DNA from: JACMLD01 sp040004415
Lineage (GTDB): Bacteria; Bacteroidota; Bacteroidia; Chitinophagales; Chitinophagaceae
DNA length: 13,701 nucleotides
NCBI GenBank assembly: GCA_040004415.1
Contig: JBDUAY010000120.1
Location: forward strand, 1-13,701
Direction: 5' to 3'
Shown: in pieces, positions 6,890-13,663 of the stretch
Layout: each line of letters starts with the position of its first letter
Numbering within the stretch: position 1 is the stretch's first letter
Notes under the pieces: generated by a model
Database searches by the model: none
What the model saw: only the letters and a program-made list of their open reading frames with translations
What the model was told of the DNA's origin: nothing
Translations under genes and position numbers: made by a program

Positions 6890-8401
6890 ATGACAATTTC
6901 AAAATCTTTAGCCTTTTCAATTTTTTTTAGCTTAAGTCTATTGGCTTATACGAATTCATTAGCCCAGAATACGAATTCTACAACTTCAAAAAAAGAGAAA
7001 GTAAAGTCATCAATCACATCATATCAAAAATATATTAATGACAAGATGGATGAACATATAAAAGAATATATGGAACTGGTGGCTATTCCAAGTATATCCT
7101 CTATTGCATCGCACAAACCCAATGTTGAAAAAGCAGCCGCCTGGATAGTGAGTAAATTAAAAGCTATTGGAATGACAACCGCACAACAAATACAAACAGC
7201 CGGAAACCCTGTGGTGTATGGCAGTTGGGACAAAGCGCCGGGAAAACCAACTGTTTTAATCTATGCTCACTACGATGTGCAACCTGTAAAAGAATCTGAA
7301 TGGGACAACCCTCCTTTCGCTCCTGTATTAAAAGATGGAAAAGTATTTGGCCGTGGTGCAAGTGATGATAAAGCTGGTGTTATGATAACTATTTGGGCAT
7401 TAGAAGCTATGATAAGCAATGATGGAAAACTACCGGTGAATGTGAAGTTTATATTTGATGGAGAGGAAGAAAGCGGAAGTCCGAATTTTAAAAGTTTTCT
7501 TGCAACGAATAAAGAATTATTAAAAGCCGATTTTGCACTGAATGCCGATGGTGGACAATACAGTGATAGTATGCCGTCCATCATGCTGAGTTTAAGGGGA
7601 AGTGCTCAATTAGAATTTACTGTAAAAACAGCCAATATTGATGCGCACTCAGGCGAATTTGGAGGCAAAACACCTAATGCAGTTGTTGCCATGTCGCAAA
7701 TAATAGCTTCCCTTTATACCAAAGAAGGAAACGTAGCAGTAGAAGGATTTTATGACAAAGTATTGCCACCCACTTCGGCCGAAAAAGAAATGATAAAAAA
7801 AATGCCTTATGATGCAGGCCGGGATATGAAGCTTTTAGGTACTACTGCCGAAACAGGAGATACAACCTATTCTTCGCTTGAACGGGTATGGTTTCGTCCT
7901 ACCCTTGAAATAATTGGAATGATTGGCGGTTATACCGCACCGGAAGGACATTCAAATATTATTCCTGGTCATGCTATGGCAAGGATTACATGCAGATTGG
8001 TGAACAATCAATCAGGTAAAGAAATATTAGATCTGATTGAGAAGCACATCAACAAAAATTGCCCGGTTGGTGCAACTGTTACATTCAAACATAACGGGGG
8101 ATTTACAAGCGCTATGAAGTTTCCTGTGGACACAAAGTCTTATAATTATGTATCCGATGCCTTAGCCAATATCTACGGTAAACAACCATTGCAAATTGCC
8201 ACAGGTTATAGCGTTGGTCCTTTGATTGATATTAAAGAGACTTTGGGTCTTTATGCATATTCATTAGGCTTTGAACAGTCAGACGAACATTGGCACGGTG
8301 CAAATGAATTTTTTAGAGCATCTAGCCTCCGAAAAGGACAAATGGTTTATTGCTATTACTTACAACATCTTGCTGACGAAGAAAGCAATTTAAATAAGTA
8401 G
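6890..8401 (+). CDS. Secreted M20-family dipeptidase-like metallopeptidase
   Basis: 503 residues with a signal peptide (hydrophobic about 5-22, cleavage likely after SLAQ at 26), so probably periplasmic. It is a di-zinc M20 exopeptidase of the CNDP/carnosinase-like type that hydrolyses dipeptides or short peptides. The site residues are in place: HYDVQP with zinc ligand His127 and Asp129, the bridging Asp in GRGASDDKAG (154-163), FDGEEESGSP with catalytic and ligand Glu192-194, NADGG with Asp220, and HWHGANEF with the C-terminal ligand His469. The dimerisation/lid domain carries DAHSGEFGG (251-259). Length is typical. It is a single gene with repeats on both sides. AT-rich compared with nnr or GH43. 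Exact substrate cannot be told. Confidence 0.92.
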   Translation: MTISKSLAFSIFFSLSLLAYTNSLAQNTNSTTSKKEKVKSSITSYQKYINDKMDEHIKEYMELVAIPSISSIASHKPNVEKAAAWIVSKLKAIGMTTAQQIQTAGNPVVYGSWDKAPGKPTVLIYAHYDVQPVKESEWDNPPFAPVLKDGKVFGRGASDDKAGVMITIWALEAMISNDGKLPVNVKFIFDGEEESGSPNFKSFLATNKELLKADFALNADGGQYSDSMPSIMLSLRGSAQLEFTVKTANIDAHSGEFGGKTPNAVVAMSQIIASLYTKEGNVAVEGFYDKVLPPTSAEKEMIKKMPYDAGRDMKLLGTTAETGDTTYSSLERVWFRPTLEIIGMIGGYTAPEGHSNIIPGHAMARITCRLVNNQSGKEILDLIEKHINKNCPVGATVTFKHNGGFTSAMKFPVDTKSYNYVSDALANIYGKQPLQIATGYSVGPLIDIKETLGLYAYSLGFEQSDEHWHGANEFFRASSLRKGQMVYCYYLQHLADEESNLNK

Positions 8402-8411
8402 AAAACACTAC

Positions 8412-8606
8412 AGCCAACAAAAGTATTTGCAAAAGCAGGGCTGGACAATGTAACATCAGCTACGGGCAGGCACTGCAGCGGTTCGGGCTTGACATTATCT
8501 ATTTTGCTTTTTGTTGTTAACTTCAACTTCATATTTTTAATTGAGTATTTGTACCGGGCTGGACGTTCAATGAATACCCTGCCTTCGCAAATACTCAACG
8601 TTCGGT
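8412..8606 (+). repeat. attC-like repeat copy 3 (195 nt)
   Basis: The left end is AGCCAAC (8412-8418), an A-rich spacer, AGTATTTGC (8422-8430), AAAA, GCAGGG (8435-8440). The right end is CCCTGC (8577-8582), CTTC, GCAAATACT (8587-8595), CAAC, GTTCGGT (8600-8606). AGTATTTGC and GCAGGG each have an exact inverted complement at the other end, in the same order and spacing. It begins 11 nt after the peptidase stop and ends 36 nt before the next ATG. CAGCCAACA and AGCAGGGCT are shared with copy 2, and GGGCTGGAC with copy 5. Confidence 0.7.
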
Positions 8607-8616
8607 GCTATGCGTT

Positions 8617-8640
8617 GCGACCATAAACATTAAACAGGCA
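8617..8640 (+). repeat. Shared gene-proximal motif GCGACCAT...AAACAGGCA (copy a)
   Basis: GCGACCAT (8617-8624) is followed by AAACAGGCA (8632-8640), directly before the ATG at 8643. The same two words, in the same order, follow the repeat end at 12621-12641. The motif thus marks the upstream edge of two otherwise unrelated gene units and may be part of the repeat unit or a translation/transcription signal. Confidence 0.5.
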
Positions 8641-8642
8641 GA

Positions 8643-9710
8643 ATGAAAAAAATAATTTTAATTTTAATTTTTCCCTTACTGGCAAACTTCGCATTTGGAC
8701 AGAATAAACAAGAAGCTGAAAAATTGGTTGAAGAAGGAATTGCCTATCATGACAAGGGCGATTTTGACGGAGCAATTTCTAAATATGATAAGGCGTTAGA
8801 GCTTGACAAGGACAATTTATTGGCATTAGCAGAAAAATCACTCTCTTTATTGTCCTTAAAAAAATATGACGATGCAATTGTGCTTTGTCAAAAAGCCATT
8901 GAAAAATATCCAAACCAAACTGCTTTAAAAACTGTTTTTGTAACTTATGGCAACGGTTTGGACGCTTTAAAAAAGACAGACAAATCAATAGAGATTTATG
9001 ACGAGGGAATTAAAATGTTTCCAGAATATTATCAGTTATATTTTAACAAAGGCATTTCGTTAGCAAGCGTTAGAAAAAATGATGAAGCATTATTGTGTTT
9101 TCAAAAATCAGTATCCATAAACCCAAAACACGCAAGTTCAAACAATGCAATAGCTAGGCTTTTGTATACCCAGGACAAAAATATTCCATCCATTTTCGCT
9201 TTTTGCAGATTTCTCATACTTGAACCACAAAGCGACAGAGCAAAAGGAAATTTAGCGTTATTGCAGAAAATCGTAAAAGGCAATGTTGAACAAACCGGAA
9301 AGAATAATATTACAATAAAAATTGACCCTAAAATGCTTGAAGACACAGCGTCAAATGGTAAAGTGAAAGAAAATAGTTTTAGTTCAACAGAATTAATCTT
9401 AAATATGACTTCTGCACTGGATTATGATAAAAAGAATTCAAATAAGACCGATGTAGAACAATTTATTAGAAAATTTGAAACCATTTGTACGTCAGTTGAA
9501 GAAACTAAAAATAATAATTTTGGATTTTATTGGGAATACTACGTTCCATATTTTATTGAATTGAACAAGAAGAAACTAATAGAGCCTTTCGCATATATTG
9601 CATTTGCTTCGTCTGACAAAGAGGATGTTTCTAAATGGTTGAAATCACATCAAACTGAAATTGAAAAATTTTATGCGTGGAGTAAAAACTATAATTGGGA
9701 TAAGAAATAG
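8643..9710 (+). CDS. Secreted TPR-repeat protein
   Basis: 355 residues. A signal peptide is clear (MKKIILILIFPLLANFAFGQ, cleavage near 20); no lipobox Cys, so it is probably a soluble periplasmic protein. About five tetratricopeptide repeats follow: about 24-57 (AEKLVEEGIAYHDKGDFDGAISKYDKALELD pattern), 58-91, 94-128, 129-162 and 163-196. They form a right-handed helical scaffold for protein-protein contact. Residues about 240-355 are a mixed region without a recognised domain (ALDYDKKN..., EQFIRKFETICTSVEETKNNNFGFYWEYYVPYF). No enzymatic motif is seen. It is a single gene unit with repeats on each side; start ATG lies 3 nt after the shared AAACAGGCA motif. Partner and role are unknown. Confidence 0.88.
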   Translation: MKKIILILIFPLLANFAFGQNKQEAEKLVEEGIAYHDKGDFDGAISKYDKALELDKDNLLALAEKSLSLLSLKKYDDAIVLCQKAIEKYPNQTALKTVFVTYGNGLDALKKTDKSIEIYDEGIKMFPEYYQLYFNKGISLASVRKNDEALLCFQKSVSINPKHASSNNAIARLLYTQDKNIPSIFAFCRFLILEPQSDRAKGNLALLQKIVKGNVEQTGKNNITIKIDPKMLEDTASNGKVKENSFSSTELILNMTSALDYDKKNSNKTDVEQFIRKFETICTSVEETKNNNFGFYWEYYVPYFIELNKKKLIEPFAYIAFASSDKEDVSKWLKSHQTEIEKFYAWSKNYNWDKK

Positions 9711-9735
9711 AGAAACATTTCCCGACTAAAACAGC

Positions 9736-9926
9736 GGGCAACAAAAGTATTGCAGGCCGGGTCGCCCGACGTTGAAACAATCAACAGCAAATCATTAACC
9801 GGCATCTATTAGTGCGGGTTTTCAAAACTTAAAGTCATTATAAATTTAAGATCATTTACCATAACAAGTTCGGTGGCCGGATGTAACACAGCATTCTGCA
9901 CCGGCATACATACGCCAACATAAGCG
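9736..9926 (+). repeat. attC-like repeat copy 4 (about 191 nt), degenerate right end
   Basis: The left end is GGGCAAC (9736-9742), AAAA, GTATTGCAGGCCGG (9747-9760), followed by ACGTTGAAACAATC, exactly as in copy 2. The right end is CTGCACCGGCATACATACGC (9896-9915), then CAAC and ATAAGCG in the terminal slot. CTGCACCGGCA is identical to the right end of copy 6. Pairing between the ends is weaker (CCGGC with GCCGG, GTAT with ATAC), and the terminal 7-mer no longer mirrors the left one. It begins 25 nt after the TPR gene stop. Confidence 0.55.
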
Positions 9927-10121
9927 GCTATATTTCCAGCCATCACGCACTAAGAATTAAAAAGTTAATTTTATCAATGCAAATTAGTAATGAGACTGAA
10001 TTCATCATTTTATAGCTCTTTTTTTTATAGCTCTAAAACATTCAAACTTCAAAACAGTTTTTTTCTTGTAGAATTAAAATAAAACTTAGTTTTAAACATT
10101 AAAAGACAAATATTATCATAA
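9927..10121 (+). other. AT-rich leader region of the DoxX-like gene
   Basis: No gene seen. It contains a short direct repeat, TTTATAGCTCT at about 10009-10019 and 10024-10034 (15-nt period), and T-rich and A-rich runs. No perfect TAnnTTTG box was found, so the promoter of the downstream gene is not identified. Confidence 0.4.
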
Positions 10122-11411
10122 ATGCAAAGCGGTGTAATTCCTGCCAACAATTGGTCAGTAATGCAAAAATTACTGTTTCGTTTTTTTGCCGTCTATTTCT
10201 TCATTTACATATTTCCTTTCCCCCTTGGGGTTATTCCACTCACTGATTTTTTGAATACGTGGTTCAATGGTATTTGGGACGTCCTTGTGCCGTGGGCAGG
10301 TAAAAATATGCTGCATGTTAGTTATCCAATAACTGTTAAACCAAATGGCAGCGGCGATACAACTTACAATTATGTGCAACTATTTTTATTTGCAGTATTT
10401 GCAGTTATCTCTGCAATTATTTGGTCAGTTGCAGACCGAAAAAGAAAAAGCTACGACTTGCTTTTATATTGGTTAATGGTTTATATAAGATATTTTCTTG
10501 CATTTACTATGATGAGCTATGGCTTTTATAAAATTATTAAAACACAATTCCCCTTTCCGTTTTGGGGCTTAACTAAAACATATGGTGAGTCAAGTCCCAT
10601 GGGGCTGTTATGGAATTTCATGGGTTACTCAACAGCCTTTAACGTCTTTACCGGGTTAGCAGAAGCTATTGGCGGGTTCCTTCTTTTATTTAGAAAAACC
10701 ACTACTTTCGGGTCACTAGTTTGCATAACTGTTTTAAGTAACATTGTAGCAATGAATTTTTGTTATGATGTTCCAGTAAAACTTTTTTCAAGCAACTTAT
10801 TGTTAATGGCAATTTTTATTGCAGTGCCGGATATGCAGCGGATCATCAGTTTCTTTTTTAGAAACAAAGCAGTGCCGGCAGTAAATATTCAACCAAAGTT
10901 TTATAAACGATGGATAAAAATGACATGGATTGCTGTAAAAATTTTATTAATTGGTACTGTTTTGTATTCTACTATTACCGGTGTGTGGGAAGGATATAAA
11001 TCTTATGGTGATGAAGCAACTCAAAAAAAGCCGCTGTTCGGAATTTATGATGTAACAAAATTTATAAAGAATAAAAACACATCGGCGTCGCTTGCAGCAG
11101 ATACTTTACAATGGAAACAACTTAATCTGGTTTTCACTAATTATGCAACTATAAAAATGATGAATGATAGTTTGGCGGGCTATAGCTTTACGCCGGATAC
11201 GTTAATTAAAACCGTAAAAGTTTTTGCATATTCAGACACTGCTCATAAATCAACACTTCACTATTTTAATCCTGATGCAACACATCTTATTTTTACTGGC
11301 AAACTACAAGATGATTCTGTTTATATAGTAATGCAAAAAATTGACCTTAATCAAATGAGATTGATTAACCGTGGTTTTCATTGGATAAATGAATATCCCT
11401 ACAATAGGTAA
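10122..11411 (+). CDS. DoxX-like multi-pass inner-membrane protein with C-terminal soluble domain
   Basis: 429 residues with about seven hydrophobic segments: about 17-40, 85-104, 113-138, 172-190, 196-214, 221-237 and 267-288. The remaining ~140 C-terminal residues (YGDEATQKKPLFGIYDVTKFIKN..., DTLQWKQLNLVF) are soluble and probably outside the cytoplasmic membrane. The DoxX-type pattern is seen in MMSYGFYKIIKTQFPFPF (130-147), AEAIGGFLLLFRKTTTFG (180-197) and AMNFCYDVPVKLFSSNLLLMA (210-230), as in Bacteroidota DoxX-family proteins. No haem, flavin or transport motif can be assigned, so the function is unknown. The lead methionine is not certain; Met14 is an alternative (MQKLLFRFF) and would still leave the first membrane segment whole. 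Confidence 0.78.
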   Translation: MQSGVIPANNWSVMQKLLFRFFAVYFFIYIFPFPLGVIPLTDFLNTWFNGIWDVLVPWAGKNMLHVSYPITVKPNGSGDTTYNYVQLFLFAVFAVISAIIWSVADRKRKSYDLLLYWLMVYIRYFLAFTMMSYGFYKIIKTQFPFPFWGLTKTYGESSPMGLLWNFMGYSTAFNVFTGLAEAIGGFLLLFRKTTTFGSLVCITVLSNIVAMNFCYDVPVKLFSSNLLLMAIFIAVPDMQRIISFFFRNKAVPAVNIQPKFYKRWIKMTWIAVKILLIGTVLYSTITGVWEGYKSYGDEATQKKPLFGIYDVTKFIKNKNTSASLAADTLQWKQLNLVFTNYATIKMMNDSLAGYSFTPDTLIKTVKVFAYSDTAHKSTLHYFNPDATHLIFTGKLQDDSVYIVMQKIDLNQMRLINRGFHWINEYPYNR

Positions 11412-11434
11412 TTTGAATTTAAAAAAAATGTACA

Positions 11435-11560
11435 CACCGACGTATTGGCAAAGGCAAGGGCTGGACCAGCAATGAAACTTTTCCGGCAATCTACTGCTCA
11501 TGGCTAACCCTTGGCTCATTACAGCACCGTTGTCAGTCCTGATGCTTGCCTTGATGTTTA
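11435..11560 (+). repeat. attC-like repeat copy 5, right end missing
   Basis: The left end CACCGAC (11435-11441), GTATTGGCA (11442-11450), AAGGCAAG (11451-11458), GGGCTGGAC matches the family order. AAGGCAAG has an exact inverted complement CTTGCCTT at 11545-11552, with GGAC/GTCC pairing inside. The outermost right part (expected TGCCAATAC plus a GTTNGG-type 7-mer) is absent and is replaced by T- and A-rich sequence leading to the next gene. The copy therefore looks truncated or decayed. It begins 23 nt after the DoxX-like stop. Confidence 0.5.
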
Positions 11561-11594
11561 AAAAAAATGCAGATGCAAACAAATAAAGAAAATA

Positions 11595-12410
11595 ATGATA
11601 TTTATATTAGCTATTGTTGGGTTTCTTCTGTTAATTCTAATTACAGGCAAAATAAATTTGGCTATAAAATTCAGCAGAGAAGTAAAAAAACTTTTTGCTC
11701 AATCTAAAAACATATCTGACCAGTTCTTTCATAAAACGCAACTTGACAATTTGCCAGAACCTGTTCAGCGATATTTTAACCATGTTTTAAAAGACGGGCA
11801 ACCCTATATCAGTTATGTAAGACTTAAGCATGACGGACAATTTAAAACCGGCTTAAAAAAAGACTGGGTAAATATTAAAGGAGAGCAATATTTTACGAAC
11901 GAAAAGCCAGGCTTTATCTGGAAAGGAACTACCAGTATGTTTATAGCCCGGGATATGTATTTAGACAATGAAGGAAGACTCATAGCAACAATTATATCAA
12001 CGATTAATGTTGTGGACGTTCATGGAAAGCAACAATATAATGAAAGTGAACTATTGCGTTGGCTTGGAGAAAGTGTTTGGTTCCCAACAAATTTTTTACC
12101 TTCCGAAAAATTACAATGGACACCCATTGATAGTTCGTCAGCTAAACTAACTTTTAATTACAATGGCTTATCACTCTTTTACATTGTAACATTCAATGAC
12201 GCCGGAGAGATCATTCAAATGGAAACAAAGCGGTACATGGATGAAAAGAGATTAGAGACATGGATTATAAAACCATTCAATTACGAAGAAAGAAACGGAA
12301 TAATTATTCCCGTTCAGGCTGAAGTTTTTTGGAGATTGAAAGAAGGCGATTTTAGTTATGCAAAATTTAGTGTGACAGAAATTGAATACAACAAACCCGA
12401 AAAATTCTAA
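11595..12410 (+). CDS. DUF6544/DUF6920-like membrane-anchored protein
   Basis: 271 residues. A single N-terminal hydrophobic helix (about 2-19) acts as a signal anchor; the rest is a soluble domain. The phrase LPEPVQRYFNHVLKDGQPYISYVRLKHDGQFK (53-84) and the later KGEQYFTNEKPGFIWKG (95-111), with LRWLGESVWFPTNFLP further on, match the uncharacterised DUF6544-type family, often stored as hypothetical in Bacteroidota. No catalytic motif is evident. It follows the DoxX-like gene by 183 nt, with a degraded repeat between them; both are membrane-linked, so a functional tie is possible but not shown. Confidence 0.75.
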   Translation: MIFILAIVGFLLLILITGKINLAIKFSREVKKLFAQSKNISDQFFHKTQLDNLPEPVQRYFNHVLKDGQPYISYVRLKHDGQFKTGLKKDWVNIKGEQYFTNEKPGFIWKGTTSMFIARDMYLDNEGRLIATIISTINVVDVHGKQQYNESELLRWLGESVWFPTNFLPSEKLQWTPIDSSSAKLTFNYNGLSLFYIVTFNDAGEIIQMETKRYMDEKRLETWIIKPFNYEERNGIIIPVQAEVFWRLKEGDFSYAKFSVTEIEYNKPEKF

Positions 12411-12431
12411 CGAATCAATATAGCGGTATGC

Positions 12432-12608
12432 AGCTAACATGCTTTATGGCGGCGTGGCCCGGCGCCAGATTTTTTCAGCATTTGTATTTCACCGGGGCAG
12501 CGTCATGGGCCGACCGTTTTGCAATTGGGATCAGTTTTTAAAATAACGGTTAGTGACCGGTCGGACGTTTTTCAAATGCTGCACCGGCAGCAATACGCCA
12601 ATGCTCGA
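12432..12608 (+). repeat. attC-like repeat copy 6 (about 177 nt), right edge of the array
   Basis: The left end is AGCTAAC (12432-12438), then TTTATGGCGGCG. The right end is CTGCACCGGCA (12579-12589), GCAATAC (12590-12596), GCCAA, TGCTCGA. The outer stem is weak, but inside CAGCATTTG (12476-12484) and CAAATGCTG (12573-12581) are exact inverted complements, and CCGACCG/CGGTCGG form a further stem. It starts 21 nt after the DUF6544-like stop. No family member was found to the right of it within the window. Confidence 0.55.
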
Positions 12609-12620
12609 AATCATTGCGAA

Positions 12621-12641
12621 GCGACCATCTACAAACAGGCA
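12621..12641 (+). repeat. Shared gene-proximal motif GCGACCAT...AAACAGGCA (copy b)
   Basis: GCGACCAT (12621-12628) and AAACAGGCA (12633-12641) follow repeat copy 6, as at 8617-8640 after copy 3. Here the motif is 110 nt from the next start codon and upstream of a separate promoter, so it is tied to the repeat end and not to the start codon. Confidence 0.5.
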
Positions 12642-12683
12642 CTTCAAAAAAAATAAACACAAAGAAAAAGATTTACAGAAATA

Positions 12684-12715
12684 TTTGCGAAACCGAAAGG
12701 CTGCACGTATATTTG
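12684..12715 (+). promoter_or_regulatory. Bacteroidota-type promoter of the ArsR/SRPBCC operon
   Basis: TTTG at 12684-12687 and TATATTTG at 12708-12715 match the -33 TTTG and -7 TAnnTTTG consensus, 20 nt apart. Transcription would begin near 12722, about 30 nt before the ATG at 12752. This is the clearest promoter in the window. Confidence 0.8.
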
Positions 12716-12751
12716 CAACCGATTAGCTTCTTAATTTAAATACCACCGCAC

Positions 12752-13072
12752 ATGAGAAGAGACATTTTCCAGGCAATAGCAGACCCGACAAGGCGGGCCA
12801 TTATCACCTTAATTGCATTGCAGGCAATGACACCAAATGCTATTGCCGAAAATTTCAACACTACACGGCAATCTGTTTCTAAACACCTTCGCATACTTAC
12901 AGAATGCGAACTGGTAAAACAGGAACACCAGGGCAGGGAAATTTACTACACACTTGAAATTAAAAAAATGAAAGAGATTGATAAATGGTTGGACCAATTC
13001 AGGAAAATCTGGGAAACCCGCTTTAATCAACTTGACAATGTATTATCAACACTAAAAAAAGGAAAAAAATGA
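12752..13072 (+). CDS. ArsR-family winged-helix transcriptional regulator
   Basis: 106 residues, cytosolic DNA-binding protein. The start MRRDIFQAIADPTRRAIITLI is the usual ArsR N-terminal helix; the helix-turn-helix is at about 27-51 (TPNAIAENFNTTRQSVSKHLRILTECELV), followed by the wing (VKQEHQGREIYYTLEI). The Cys-based metal-binding motif of ArsR/SmtB sensors is absent, so it belongs to the non-metal subgroup usually paired with SRPBCC proteins. Its stop overlaps the next start by 4 nt (ATGA), indicating translational coupling. By analogy with relatives it may repress its own operon, with the target promoter at 12684-12715. Confidence 0.92.
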   Translation: MRRDIFQAIADPTRRAIITLIALQAMTPNAIAENFNTTRQSVSKHLRILTECELVKQEHQGREIYYTLEIKKMKEIDKWLDQFRKIWETRFNQLDNVLSTLKKGKK

Positions 13073-13569
13073 AAACCGATTTGCTATTTGATCTTACCGT
13101 TGACAAAGCAAAAAAAATGGTATTCATAACCAGGGAGTTTGATGCTGAACTTTCGCTGGTATGGGATGCTTATACCAAACCAGAAATTCTTGACCAATGG
13201 TGGGCGCCTAAACCCTGGACCTCCAAAACAAAAATTATGAATTTTGAAGTGGGCGGGCGAAGGTTTTATGCGATGGTTAGTCCGGAAGGGCTAGAGCGCT
13301 GGTCAGTTCAGCAATACACTTCCATTAGTCCGAAAACCAATTTCAAGTTTTTCAATGTTTTTGCTGATAAAGACGAAAATCCTGAATTGCCCGGTTCTGA
13401 TTGGGATTTGACTTTTAGCGAACAAAACGGAACAACAAAAGTGCGTATTACTATTTACAATGAATCCCTTGCCCGCATGGAAAAATTGCTTGAAACGGGT
13501 TTCAGGGAGGGAAGTGCACTGCAAATGAAAAACCTGGATGAATTATTGGCAACTTTATCGAAAAAATAA
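13069..13569 (+). CDS. SRPBCC-domain protein (AHSA1-like)
   Basis: 166 residues, cytosolic. The START-like fold of the AHSA1/SRPBCC family is visible from the opening strand ITREFDAELSLVWDAYTKPEILDQWWAPKPW (20-50), followed by FEVGGRRFYAMVSPEG (59-74), the long strands LTFSEQNGTTKVRITIY and the closing helix MEKLLETGFREGSALQMKNLDELLATL. Such domains have a hydrophobic cavity for a small ligand; the ligand is unknown. Its ATG lies within the ArsR stop (4-nt overlap), the standard ArsR-SRPBCC pair. No terminator follows, and the VOC-like gene starts 94 nt downstream, so the operon may continue. Confidence 0.92.
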   Translation: MKTDLLFDLTVDKAKKMVFITREFDAELSLVWDAYTKPEILDQWWAPKPWTSKTKIMNFEVGGRRFYAMVSPEGLERWSVQQYTSISPKTNFKFFNVFADKDENPELPGSDWDLTFSEQNGTTKVRITIYNESLARMEKLLETGFREGSALQMKNLDELLATLSKK

Positions 13570-13663
13570 TTGTCGTTTTCAAAACATCTGTCAGAAATAA
13601 CATACAGATAAAGAAACTTAAAAAAAAAGCTTACAAATATTTATAACTTAAAAAAATAAAATC

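Noticed and set aside
11304..11582. 92-codon minus-strand open frame over the DoxX-like end and the repeat at 11435
   Set aside because: Antisense to a good gene and to a repeat; no family-like sequence.
5734..12641. CRISPR array
   Set aside because: The repeats are about 180-195 nt, imperfect, and separated by whole genes; there are no short regular spacers and no cas genes.
5434..12751. Insertion sequence or transposon with terminal inverted repeats
   Set aside because: No transposase is encoded between or near the inverted ends, and each repeat pair encloses only non-coding sequence, with genes outside the hairpins.
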